Shown here piece after piece: positions 53,386 through 64,000 of a stretch of 64,000 nucleotides of DNA. Numbering within the stretch: the first letter of the stretch is position 1; each line of letters starts with the position of its first letter. The stretch spans positions 2,852,001 to 2,916,000 of the forward strand of contig JAJGBQ010000001.1 of NCBI GenBank assembly GCA_022457065.1. Direction: 5' to 3'. The notes under the pieces are model-generated. The model saw only the letters and a list, made by a program, of their open reading frames with translations. It made no database searches and was not told where the DNA came from. The position numbers and the translations under genes are program-made. Source of the stretch: Curvularia sp. ZM96. Lineage: Eukaryota; Ascomycota; Dothideomycetes; Pleosporales; Pleosporaceae.

Positions 53386-55785
53386 GCTAGGCAATATGTT
53401 CAAGCTAATGCTGTTTTCAAAAGGCCTGGGATGGATCGTTGTACAGGACTTGGAAAGGTGCGTTGCAGATACGATGCAGATACCCGGTTGACTAGGCTGC
53501 AAGCGGATTAGCGCATCATCATACCTTGCCTACTCAGGGTCCAACTACCAAATAGCCCACAGATGCTACGCCTTTGATAGACACTTATACCTCATCGCGC
53601 GCGCCATGGCTAGGTTCAGAGTGACGCGTTAAGCGCTTCAGCCGCTTGCTGGTTGCTGTCAACAAGGCCTTTCGATATCCCCGATATACAATGCCGAGCG
53701 CCACATAACAAAACCGCTCTATCCAGATTTCGAATCGGTAGACAAGAACTCTACTTTTTCATCGCTACAAAACCTCGATTGTCCTGCATGTGCTCTAATA
53801 TAAGATCAAAGAAAGGGTCCGGGGATCGAAAAGAGCTAAACGCTGCGAACGTGCCATCCATAGACAGGAATATAGTTGCGATCCGCGGTGCCCTCCCTAT
53901 ATGCCCCCAGAGGAATACCGCTAGTAAGAACCCCAGTCCTAATTATGGTCACAAAAAACGGGACGTTAGTCCCAAATCAGCCTTTTCCCTAACCCAGAAC
54001 GGTATTTTGGTGAAGCTCATGGCCCCATGAGGACGTTTTCGGTACAAGCTTTGCTTATACATAACCGCCCCATGTTAGTCAACGTCGAATTTGAGCTTGA
54101 CATTGTCCTGACCCAGCGCTCGGGGCATATGTTGCCCAAGATTCTCCATAGTTTTGCCTCTTTGGTCTGCAGTTCACCGTCACGTTCCACACAGACTGGC
54201 CGGTGTTGATGGTTCCGGAACAATCTATCTTTACAAGCAGCGACGCCGCTCAGAATGTAGTCACGATTGAGACAGCAGTCAGGATTCCCTATCAGCGACA
54301 CTAGTGTATATTTGGCGATCATATGCTCCAAAAACGAGTGCTTGGTTTTGTAGGATCCTGCAGGTCGACTCCAGGCTGGTGGTCCAATACGGGGCTCGCT
54401 ACGCTCGCACGGCACGCATGCAGCATGGCTCGTGCGATTCCATCCTTGGGAACCCCAAGTCTTTGCGAGCTGTTGATGGATTGGGTTGAGCCGATGCATC
54501 TTGGCTTGCGTCTTTCGTCTACGAAGTACATGAGGGTCAAATTTCGGGCATTCGCATATCCAGGCTGTCGCCTTCGTGCTCACGGCAGCCCCCGTCACGA
54601 CCGACTCCACACCCGACCAACACCGGCCAGGCACAACGCCGACCGATCCACGAGTACTCCCACCTTCATCATGCCAGTCCATCCACATCCTCTGATGAGC
54701 TCGCCAGGCCCACAATTCAGGGTAACTGCAACCAATGGTATCAAGCATGTCAGCTCGCGATAATCCCGGCTCCCAATGCAGCTGCTGAGCATGGGTCTCC
54801 CAAGTCAACTCACCACAAAGCGCCACCACGGCTGGTCCGTCTCTCTAGCTCCCCTCTATCCCACCCCACATGAACTCACCATTGCTACACCTAGTCGGAA
54901 TTCATGAAGCCTCCCCACAGAGGAATCGGCCCCCAATACTCAGGTCTATTCGCGATACTGTTGGCCCGCAAAGCGGTTGCCGCTAATACCACCCTGTTGC
55001 TGACGGATTCCGCCATACTCAACTACATTGCGACTTGTTGCGCTTGCACGTATGGTACCTGGACTCACTCTCTTTGATTCGTCCTTCCTGTGCGTTTCAT
55101 AGACGTCTGCGAGGATAATACCGATATATGCAGCCTTACCATATGCGCCAATAGCCCTGCTGCTGAACATGCACCCACCTGTTCATCGGGGATTCAGAGG
55201 ATCCAGCCACATTGCGGTTCGTATATTACTGACTGTCATCATAAAAATGCCAAGATCTAGCGACGCATTCCTCGTCAGCATGCACAAGACCCCATGTCAC
55301 CACGCACTTGCCGAAACATAGCCTACCATACCCGCTTGCTCGAGGCACGTCCGCTGTGGCGTACCACCTTACCATACCCAGGGGCCCTGTCTAATGCGGG
55401 CACGTCTAGGTGCTTGCGTTCGGCCTTGACTCCACTAGTGTAGAGGACGCCTCATCGGCACTCATACGGACCTGCTACACTGTCTCATTCCTTGCGAAAA
55501 GTAGACATGCTGGTGCTATGATTAGCATCGGCTCAGACCGTGCCGACGACTAGCCAGTCATCTACTCAATGTAGTCCTACAAGATAGTCACGTTCGGTTC
55601 GGTTCTGCTCCACTAGTATATCACGCTCGAGCTGCCAGCCATCAATGAGGCGAGTGCCGTCTGCTAATCTATCCTGGGGCCCATACTTTATCTTAAAGTA
55701 TCTCGCACACAAGACTTGCTCTATTTTGGGCATACATCAATTTACCATCGAATCCTCGTTTTGACGAGCACACCAAACAGAAATA
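53386..55785. other. 2.4 kb gene-poor region
   Basis: No conserved gene. One long minus-strand frame (54017-54829) starts with GTG and is rich in Trp, Cys and Arg; I judge it non-coding. A polylinker-like 19-mer lies at 54353-54371 (see findings). Composition is mixed and no terminal repeats were found. Confidence 0.5.
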
Positions 55786-56613
55786 ATGGACCTCGAGCCA
55801 TCCCGTACTGTACGTGGCTCATCACACTACACAGCTGCGGAATCGCAGCCACGAAATCCGTACGCGAGAATGCCCTCGAGGAGAGCAATTGCATGCGTTA
55901 CATGTGCCAAAGCAAAGACCAAGTGCAACAAGGCAGTATGTATCTCCTTGGTTGCATAGTTGTAGAAAACGCTGACAGCTAAGGTACCCGCATGTTCGCG
56001 CTGTATCACCAAAGGCATCATGTGTGAACCGAGATCAACTCGCCGCACCTCAGAGAACAAGAACAGATCAAACATCAGGAAACAACCAAGACTACCAAGG
56101 AAACATCACTCTATGAGTGATTTCTCACGCTCCGATCAATCCGACTCACCTCGCAATTCGTCACCCTCGGACGAAACCGGACATATGCGCAGCATGTCAT
56201 ACGACTGCTATAGTACTGTTGAAGTGGACGAACAAGCCTTGGTGCTCTCTGGATACCCTATGCTCACTCCTCTGCCGACAAAAACGCCCTACACAGCTAG
56301 CGAGAGCCATTTGTCTAGCGAAGACTGTGAACAAAATCTGGCTTTCGCTGAACACACCATGCCAAACAACCATCTCTCAAGTTTAAGTGGTCTATGGCCA
56401 CCTACGCCTGAACCCATGGTATTTCACGAGCCTGTGCCTATGATTGATTGCATTGACTACAGTTCGTACTTTCAACCGTGGTGCGAGGACGTTTCAGCAA
56501 CTATTGAGTGTGGCTTTGGCTCCACACTCACAGATGTGGTAGTGCCAGAGACGTGGGTGATGCCGAACACTGCGATTTCTTGCTGGACAGGACAATGGGA
56601 ATGGTGGCACTGA
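55786..56613 (+). CDS. Small Zn(II)2Cys6 transcription factor
   Basis: Two exons, 55786-55935 and 55984-56613, give 259 aa. The zinc cluster is recovered only after splicing: C37-x2-C40-x6-C47 (ACVTCAKAKTKC) ends exon 1, and C54-x2-C57-x6-C64 (PACSRCITKGIMC) begins exon 2. The intron has donor GTATGT, branch GCTGAC and acceptor CTAAG, phase 0. This is the exact binuclear-cluster spacing. A basic linker (RSTRRTSENKNRSNIRKQ) follows. The remaining 170 residues are Ser/Pro/acid-rich, probably activating, with no fungal transcription-factor middle-homology domain. The target genes are unknown; neighbours are LYS1 (convergent) and gene-poor DNA. Confidence 0.82.
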
Positions 56614-56788
56614 AAGACAGATGTGAAGTGAAGTTGCGCACAATACTCTGGCGATTTGGTCGCCATGCGCTTGAATTTGGGTTCTTTTATCTAAGTCTCA
56701 GTATATAAATCATAACATCATGTAAGCATTGCTTCGTCGTTGTATCTCTAGACGGCTTTGTAACCTCTGGGAATACCGCCTGGCAGCT

Positions 56789-58002
56789 CTATACCTCCTT
56801 CTTGGGAACACCGCCCGGCAGTGTCTGCACCTTTTCTTGGAAAAGCTTCTCTGCCCCTTGCCAGACTGGCGTTGTCGCACGGTCCTTGAGAGCCATCAAG
56901 CTTGGCAGCAGGGCGTTGCTGAAAGCTTCTGATGACTCACGGGGGAGGGCGGACGGGAGGTGATCAATCGAGATGACAGATAGCCTTGGGCCGTTGCCCT
57001 CGACGGGCACCTCGACTGTGGGCTTGTCAAAAGTAGTGTTGATGTCGTAGATGGGGATGGGGTTGTGGGGGTTGGTAGTGTCACATGAGACATCGCACAC
57101 GACGCTCAGCCGGCGGTTCGGTGACTGAAGGCTCTCCTTGTTGACAAAGGGTGGAATGGGCTTGGAGAGGTAGATGCAGTTGACGAAGATGTCCGACTCG
57201 ACAATCTCGGGGTAAGGACCATCACGCTCCTTGGTCTCTGCGAGATCCCACTTCTTGACGTCTGAACAGCCAATCTTCTCAAGAAGGTCGACGGCACCAG
57301 AGCCGCATCGGCCAAGAGCGCCCAGGACCAGACTGCTAGGCTTGCGGCCAGCGACCTTCTCGCCAGCGGCGACATCTTCCTTGAGCTGGGCGATCAGCTC
57401 GTCTTCGTTGTTGTAGTAGCCGCGTCCGTCAGTGAAGGTGTCGAGGCCCGGGAGAGGCTCGCCATTGGGGTGTGTGAGTTGCCATGCCCATGTCTGGCGA
57501 GAGAGTCAGCGGTGCACATAGAAGAAGTTTGGTGTCAGCGTACCTTGATGGCGAGCGCAGCGCCAACAAAACCGGCGTGGTAGCCAAAGGCCGCAACACG
57601 ACGGCCCGACTCGTCCTGCAGAAATTCGAGGTCATACAGAGTGCCACCACCGCGGGGGAAGCGGGCAAGGACCTGCTCCCAACCGCCCTGCTGCTTGTAG
57701 CAGTGGGCAAAGTGGACGAATGTGTGCTCGAGGGGGAATGAGTCCTCGGGCAACTCCTTGAGGCCAAGGATGATGTGGTCCTTGGGCGCTGTCTTGTATG
57801 CGCCCTCGTCAATCAGTGTCGCGCCGACCTTCTCAAACTCTTCGTCGGCAAAGATACGGGCGTAGTTGGGGTCCTTGGGCGAGCGCTCGACGAGCACCGG
57901 GTAGCCAGCGTCGAGCAGCTTCTTTGCTGTTGTGGGCGTGAGGCATGAGCGGTGCTCCAGCGGCTTGGCCTCTGCGCGGGCATGAAGGATTGGGAATGCC
58001 AT
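56789..58002 (-). CDS. LYS1: Saccharopine dehydrogenase (NAD+, lysine-forming)
   Basis: Last step of the fungal alpha-aminoadipate pathway: saccharopine plus NAD+ gives lysine and 2-oxoglutarate. Two exons, 58002-57544 and 57493-56789, give 387 aa, the usual length. Landmarks: RAEAKPLEHRSCLTP, VERSPKDPNYARIFADEEFEK, ILGLKELPEDSFPLEHTFVHFAHCYKQQGGW, LYDLEFLQDESGRRVAAFGYHAGFVGAA, GALGRCGSGAVDLL (nucleotide-binding loop), SDIFVNCIYL and VCDVSCDTTNP. The protein ends PKKEV, so the peroxisomal tripeptide of yeast Lys1 is absent and a cytosolic location is likelier. Convergent with the zinc-cluster regulator, about 175 bp apart. Confidence 0.94.
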
Positions 58003-61000
58003 TGTGAAATTGGTGTAGTTGTGATAGTTATCGTGGTCGTTCCAATTCAATTCGTCTTATAACGGGCGGTGCTGCGGACCTCGGAGTGTGGAGAGTAGTC
58101 GGCGCGGACTAAAAGAGATGACTATGACTCGATATTCTTTTTAGCCCGGCGCCCAAATTTCGAGCTCCGAGAACGGCGCTAATACCTACCTTCAACATCG
58201 CATACACAACCCCGTCTTGTTTTTCAACGACCACAAATGAAAATAAGGCACACATCGTATCTCGATAATGTTCGTACTTATTCCAGTAGCTGATCCTCGT
58301 CAAATGGTTGTTTTCAAGTCCAATGCCGGATCAGAGCATCTTTGAGCAGCCTGGTGCCAAATCAAAAGCTGCCGCTTCAGCATGCCTTCTTTTGAACATG
58401 TCGTCCAGTTGGGCAGATGGCTTCATGTGTGGGCCATCACCGTACCAAATTTTTCGAGTCGAAGAATAGAGAGCAATTTTGGAAACGTACCTGACTTGTA
58501 GCTCGCCCATCGATTCAACGACAACTAGGCGTCGCGAAAAAGCTATCATACTACAGCAAACGACATGCAAGTCCTTTTGAGTAATCCTCAAAATCTCGAC
58601 AGGTATCTTCGTTGCTCCAGAAGCTATCTCTATGAAGGTGGCCAGGCTAGGCATTCCTTGATGTCTTAAGACCTCTCAAAGGCCATGCATAGTCATCAGA
58701 CATACCCAAAATGACGATAGCCACTGCAGCAATATGTTGTTGCAGAATACATATCGATTTAAACGACCATTTCTGAGTCAATACATATTTCAGCCAATCC
58801 ACTACGCACCTCTTCATTGTCTCTACATCATCTCACCTAACAAGGTCTACAGCAAGCTAGTGCAGGGAGGCCGCGTGGAACTATCACTCAATGGCCCTGC
58901 AATTCGTATAAAACGTCGTTCTCACTCCGCCTTTGCATCGTTTCTGCAGCCACCACACAACCGAGATGGTCCAACTCTTGGCGCTCAACACTGCAATCGC
59001 TTAGTATTGCTGCCTGCGCGGCTCAATGGTTAAATCAAATCACACCAGCAGATTGGCCAAGTGTTCCCGCCCATCGCCGATCCTTGTGAATCTTACTGCC
59101 GATTGCGTCCGCGGTACACGAAATACCTCTACTACACCTTTACTCATGTCGCACAACTAACCACTCTTGCTCAAACTAAACTTTGTTGTTTGGATACAGT
59201 CTTGGAGTTGGCAGCTGATGATCACAAAAGATAGTCTGATCATCAGAAAATCATTCCGGCTAAACCCGGATTTCACTGGCTGTCCGTCATTCTGCGACTG
59301 CAAGTACTGCGGTGAGGTGTAAGCACCACAGCAGTAATGGATACAGCCGACCAGCCATTTGGTATCTGGTACTTACGAACCAAGGCTGTATCCGCCCGCG
59401 TCCGCTCTTGCATACTCAGAGCAAGCCCTCACCAGGTAATTAGAGCAGTTTGGCTGCCATCCAGGCGGAGAGGTTCTGTAGGAGCGGGCTGTGTCGTCTT
59501 CGGAATACGAAAGCTAGCGGCGTTTCCCATCCAACCAGAATACTAATTGCACTCGCAGCTTGCTGAGATGCCTTGGGTGGGATATTGCGATCATGGGAAA
59601 TATTCCCTAATGGGTCCTCTCATTAGTAAGATGACGTTGGGAAGTTCAACAGATCGCAATATGCCTTACCATCATGTACATACTGCGTCCAGTCTCACGC
59701 CAATACTAATCATTTGCCAACTACTAAGACCCGACGGACCGTCCCACTACCCACACATCAGGCGCATCTTGAGGCGGAGCTTCAATTAACCTATCACGCA
59801 ACGACCTTGACGCCACAGCGCTTGAAAGGATCATGCGCGGTTCGAATGTCAATAACGCTTGGATCCCCCAAACGAAGAAAACTAGAGCACTGCCGCAGCC
59901 TATCATTAGTTGCCGACCATGGTGCGATCTAGGGTCGGCGATATCTTGTCCACGTCTTCGGCGTTGCCATACCTCAGCTCTCCAGTCCTTGCGCCATCGC
60001 GTGTGGTGTGCTCCTTGTCTATATTGACATCACCTACCGCAGGTACTACAAGCCTGCATTATCTCATGTCATATTCAGGCGCGGGCGTTGCTTCCTCCAT
60101 GCAGGAACGCTGAGCTCCGAAAGGTACGGCGGCGCAATATCCGTGGTGCAGCACTTACTTCAATTACGACCTAGGTCTGCTTGAAGAGTTACCAGTTTGT
60201 CGGGACCAGCATTTATTCACGTGTCTGGTGGTGGCTGGTTGTACTCGAGCTAGTCGGGTCACGTATCCGTTTCTCCGACCTAGACATGCCGCAGCATACA
60301 CGTCGAGCACTACCGGAGTGCATGAAAATATATTGAATGCTTCACTAGCGTTTGCTCTTATCGATGAGCCCCTCTGTTCTTTCAACATGGCATTCCTCCC
60401 GAGCCATGGCCCGCACTTCTGACCATGATCCTTCCCGCAACACCCGCCCGCATCAACCCCCTCAGCACCAAATGATTGGATATAGTTGTTGAACTAGCTC
60501 TTCTTTGGGTTTTTTGTTTCCCAACATCGCATAGTTTCAGCACCGACAACGCGTCCGCAGCCAAGTGCCACCCACCTCGTATCATGATGCTTCGTCTTCT
60601 GGTGTCAGCCTTGAGCCCATCGGCCCTCCAGAAGCTGAGGTGCCCCACCATCTCTGCTGGCTGACATTCAATACAAACCTGCATGAAAGGAAAAGGAAAA
60701 CTGTAGACGATTGAACAATTCCCAGGGACGTCCCGGGAGCAGTATCAGGCCCACAGAAACCCGTTACAGCACAAGCCCATCTCTAGCGACTGTGGCAATG
60801 GTGGTGTATGGTGTAGGGCCAGCGCCCGATGGGGACTAAGACATCTAAAAACACCATCGGGCCGTTCCACAGCATGGTCAAGCGAGACCTAGATGGTCGA
60901 TAGGCGTAGAGGGCTCGGGTCTGCACACAAAAGCAGTCATTCGGGCGGAACCTCGACCACGAGGCCACCACCGGGATTGAACACCTGATCGAGGCAACGA

Positions 61001-61298
61001 GCAGGCCATCACATCTGCCGAACAGCATTTATAAGATCCCTTGTCATTGGTTGCTGATGGATATCTGAATCTGGATGCGGTGCAATTCGGGTTAATTAGG
61101 GAAAATTGCAAAGTCTGGCTAGGTTTTGGTTTAGTCGGCATGGCTTTGGTTGCATTAGATCTGAGAGGATATTCAACTGGTACTTGGATGCTCATAATCT
61201 TGTAGATTAACGTACGTGAGTCCCTGCCGGCTCTTCAAGTGAAGACTAGTCAACAAGTGTAGACTCAAGAGATGATAATGTATTGCCATTCCCAAATC
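58003..61298. other. 3.3 kb gene-poor region
   Basis: Apart from one 107-codon ATG frame (listed separately) no gene is supported. A 10-bp inverted repeat (GGATACAGCC and GGCTGTATCC) sits at 59340-59391 with a loop of about 32 nt. No terminal repeats or transposase motifs were found. Confidence 0.5.
58331..58654 (-). CDS. Small unassigned ORF
   Basis: 107 codons from a true ATG (MPSLATFIEIASGATKIP). The first half is hydrophobic and helical in appearance (ILRITQKDLHVVCCSMIAF); the second is mixed. A GTACGT donor inside the frame near 58489 hints that it could be the first exon of a longer or decayed gene. Not recognised. Confidence 0.25.
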   Translation of the reverse strand: MPSLATFIEIASGATKIPVEILRITQKDLHVVCCSMIAFSRRLVVVESMGELQVRYVSKIALYSSTRKIWYGDGPHMKPSAQLDDMFKRRHAEAAAFDLAPGCSKML

Positions 61299-62458
61299 TC
61301 ATGATTCAAGACTACACATAGCACGTATTCTATTGACATGCGGCTGTAGTAAAGGTTCTTCTTTCGTTGATACTGGAAACAGAGTGTGCAAATTATCTAC
61401 TTCATGTCGTAATTCCTCATCCGTCATTTGGTCCAAAGGCATCACGTACTTGCAGTCCCTCCGCCGAGCAATAATGACTTCCGCGTGTCTATCCTGTAAC
61501 AACCAAGTCAGCAAAAAAAGACCATTCCATGAATACCATTGGACAGCAAGATCGATAACTTTCTCTTCACAAAACCACCCCCGTCCCCAGTCAACACCGC
61601 AAAATCAAAAGAAGAATAACAGAAAGCACATACCTCAGCAATCTCTCCACAAACACCCACATACTCCTCTGCCTCTCGAAAACTGTACCCAACCAGCACT
61701 TCGACCCTCCTCCTCGCACCCCCCATCTCCACACACAGCAACCGCCCATGCTCGAAATCCGATTGAACCCGCCACCTCGTCGACACCACAAGTGGCGTAA
61801 ACGAGCGCAGCATCCCCAACAGCGACACCAGCGAGAGCAGGGGCATTGTCCCCTCATGGATAAACCCTATCTTGGCGAGATGCGGAAGCTGTTTTTCCCA
61901 GAGAAGACGCCAGAGAATGTATACAATGAGTTCTCTGGCTACACCGCCACCAGTACCTGTACTGTTGTTACTGCTCCTGGTGCTGGGAGAAGTAGACGCC
62001 CCCTTGAAGCGAAACCACACCTCCTTCACCCCCGTTAATCCCGCTTCTTTGAAGCCAAAGCTGCGTACGCCGAACCGCCTTCCTTCTCGTACGCACATGC
62101 CTGACAGATCGAGCGGTAAATGCAACATCAACTGCGTGATCTCTGCCGCACAAGCTGGATCCAGTAGTTCCCGCGTTCGAGTGCGAAGGTGCGCGGCGCT
62201 GGCCCAGGAGAGGGGGTAGATGGTGCTTTGAGAGCGCGCGAGAGAGGCGTATTCGGAGTAGAGCTGACGGCAGGTCCAGGGAAGGGCCATGGCGCTGGTG
62301 AGGAGGGAGAAAGGGGGTGGTGTTCCAGGGGCGCGATGAAAAGCATAGAGGATTATATGGTTGCGGATTTCGCCGGGGAGAGTAAGGAGATGGGAGGCTT
62401 GAGGTTGAAGCATTTGGGGATGGAAAGTTGGTTCTTTTATTATTGGCGGGTTTTGCAT
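61299..62458 (-). CDS. Fungal LPGEIRN-type protein (F-box-like N-terminus)
   Basis: Two exons, 62458-61634 and 61493-61299, give 339 aa. The start could instead be ATG 62413. Near residue 20 is LLTLPGEIRNHIILYAFHRAPG followed by LPWTCRQLYSEYASLARSQSTIY, the LPxEIRxxIY...CRQxxxE pattern of a large, mostly uncharacterised family in Pleosporales and other ascomycetes that resembles an F-box helix plus helical repeat. The intron (donor GTATGT at 61633, acceptor TTACAG at 61494) joins VCGEIAE to DRHAEVIIARRRDCKYVMPLDQ. The Gly/Ser/Thr-rich central loop (STSPSTRSSNNSTGTGGG) is low complexity. Function unknown; ubiquitin-ligase adaptor is a guess from the N-terminal motif. Confidence 0.65.
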
Positions 62459-63770
62459 TGGTGTTATGCCTATAGTGTTGTTTCCCTTATATCTTTTGGG
62501 TGTACAAGTTTGGAGACTAAGAATGGCGTTCGTGGTGATGAAATCGCGTCTTGGAGGAGAGTGCAGTTGCTGGGTTACTTGATGTACTAGCTCCGGCCCC
62601 ACTATGGCCCCTCCAACGGCGTGGCCAACGTTACTGCTCTGGCTTGGTTCGGTATAGATGGTTAGTAGAACTCGCTGTCATCTCAGCCAGCACGTGACGC
62701 GAGCAAAAAATTCAACAAAAACATACGACAGTGGGAATTCGCCAGTGGTCACCCATCTAACTACTAGCCTAGTAGTCTTAAGAGGATAATCTATAGATAA
62801 TAGTTGTAAGGGGCAAGCTCTAGTGAGCTGAACGTATGACTACCTACGCAATCCCTTTACCAAAATAATCTTTCCATTTACAGCGCTATAGGCTTGAGTT
62901 TGATATCAACGGAACTGGCAGACACCAGCCTTCCAAATTCCACATCTCAGGTGATCCAAAACGGTGTTAAATGACGCTTGTTGTCCAGTTGTCATCAATC
63001 GTCACTCATAACCAGTCTGGACTTGTTGACGAAACGAAAGCCAACGAGCAACAAGACGCGACTCTGTCGCGTCATGAGGAGCCTCTCACTTGTATCTGGC
63101 GGTTCCTGCAACAAGACAGGCAAAAGCTATAACTCTTACACCAAACCCAAAGTTCATATTGAAATGCTTTAGCAGCACATGGGAATTGTAGAGTATTTTG
63201 TACCGGCCTTTTGCAAATTCTAGAGCATCGGTGAATCTGTGTGTTAAGGTGTTCGGTCGTCGTTCAGCCACAACTTTGAAATGCGCCGGCTTGGTCGATA
63301 GCGTCAGGCTCACATACACGACGATGCACGAAACCCTCGATCTATAGTTCTTCCGCTCAGGGTACCCCAATGGGATAACACAAACAAATAGTAGCGGCAT
63401 TAACATCGACCGGCATGTACATCTTGCCGAGTGTAGACTTTCTCTGGAGCAAACCGGAGATAAGCGGACTTAGCGGTGTAAACACAACCTTCCATAAAGA
63501 AATACGATGTAACACTGTCCGACCCACAAATCACTATACTGGATGAGGTGACCGGCGGTCAACTTGTTCAGCCGCTCTGTGGGGTCTCTCGGTGTCGCAT
63601 TCGGATTTGGAGATGTACGTAGGTGTCGTGAAGCAAAATACTGTTTGTATGTACTGGAACCACTACTACATAAGAGAGGGATCACTGTCCTTTTTAGTCT
63701 CAATCATACTATCATTCCACTCATACTATTACCACTTCAATCTACGATCATCAACTCTTCACAGCCAACA
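62459..63770. other. 1.3 kb divergent region before the right-edge reductase
   Basis: Partly AT-rich, with CTAG/CTATAGATAATAG-type sequence near 62755-62810 that resembles decayed repeat DNA. CT-rich leader directly upstream of 63771. No supported gene. Confidence 0.5.
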
Positions 63771-64000
63771 ATGCCTCAGAACAAAGCTGCCTGGATCACC
63801 TCGCCTGGTGCTCATCCCTTTGTAGTCAAAGAAGCACCGTATCCAAGCGCTGGACCTGAAGAAGTGGTCATTAAGAATGCGGCTATTGCTATTGTATGTC
63901 ATTGTCCAGTCTCAGGGAATATAGTGCTCAAATTTAATGCGTACAGAATCCCGCGGATTGGAAAATCCAATACCACAGCGAGGAGCACAAATACGTATAC
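63771..64000 (+). CDS. Zinc-type alcohol dehydrogenase/enoyl reductase, N-terminal part
   Basis: Start of a medium-chain reductase/dehydrogenase of the fungal ToxD-like/trans-acting enoyl reductase group. Two exons are visible: 63771-63893 and 63947 to the window end. MPQNKAAWITSPGAHPFVVKEAPYP, PEEVVIKNAAIAI and (after splicing) NPADWKIQYHSE follow the family N-terminus, where the GroES-like fold begins. Members work as stand-alone quinone-type reductases or as partners of polyketide synthases; which applies here cannot be told because the catalytic domain and neighbours lie outside the window. Confidence 0.8.
   Translation, partial: MPQNKAAWITSPGAHPFVVKEAPYPSAGPEEVVIKNAAIAIVCHCPVSGNIVLKFNAYRIPRIGKSNTTARSTNTY

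Noticed and set aside
54017..54829. 270-codon minus-strand frame
   Set aside because: Starts with GTG rather than ATG and is rich in Trp, Cys and Arg as random frames are; no motif.
59340..59391. 10-bp inverted repeat as a possible transposon end or terminator
   Set aside because: A repeat of this size and spacing is expected by chance in 64 kb, and there is no target duplication or nearby coding element.
59829..59860. GGTTCGAAT, a possible tRNA T-loop
   Set aside because: No complementary stem around it and no matching A-box or acceptor stem.

Overview
The window is nuclear DNA of a filamentous ascomycete, most likely a dothideomycete of the Pleosporales. That placement is an inference from general familiarity with the protein sequences; no search was run. 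Fungal origin itself is clear: about 25 recognisable or plausible genes, most carrying one to five short introns (about 50-150 nt) with GT(A/G)NGT donors and CTAAC/CTGAC branch sites, and fungal-specific families (velvet, RTA1, Zn2Cys6, Kre6/Skn1, Rad26/UvsD). Genes lie on both strands with no operons. Intron joins were worked out by hand from splice signals, reading phase and conserved protein sequence.

Left part, 1-31 kb, is dense and mostly housekeeping. It runs: TRAPP II subunit Trs130 (cut by the left edge), an RTA1-type membrane protein, the developmental regulator VeA with a long spliced leader, O-acetylhomoserine sulfhydrylase, a long-chain acyl-CoA synthetase ending in the peroxisomal signal AKL, a nuclear low-complexity protein, a secreted serine carboxypeptidase, replication factor C subunit Rfc4, a GPI-anchored yapsin-like aspartyl protease, the mitochondrial phosphate carrier (with a GC-AG intron), Spt4, and protein phosphatase 5.

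Middle part: 31.2-36.3 kb is an island of unrecognised genes with an open frame lacking a start codon and a tandemly repeated 3' segment whose second copy is decayed by transitions. From 36.4 to 53.4 kb conserved genes resume: an NmrA-like protein, a PPxY-motif protein, a sugar-transporter-family MFS protein, a mitochondrial PPR protein, CDP-diacylglycerol synthase, the checkpoint protein UvsD/Rad26 (ATRIP), the glucan-synthesis protein Kre6/Skn1 and thiamin pyrophosphokinase.

Right part, 53.4-64 kb, is gene-poor. It holds a small Zn2Cys6 regulator whose zinc cluster is split by an intron, saccharopine dehydrogenase (LYS1), a fungal LPGEIRN-type protein and, at the right edge, the start of a zinc-type enoyl/alcohol dehydrogenase. 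Two stretches of 2.4 and 3.3 kb have no convincing gene.

I found no CRISPR array, rRNA, convincing tRNA or intact transposon. I do not see a clearly new multi-gene system. The best leads are the 32.8-36.4 kb orphan island with its decayed duplicate, the long open upstream extension of SPT4, the VeA leader, and the right-edge regulator and reductase region.
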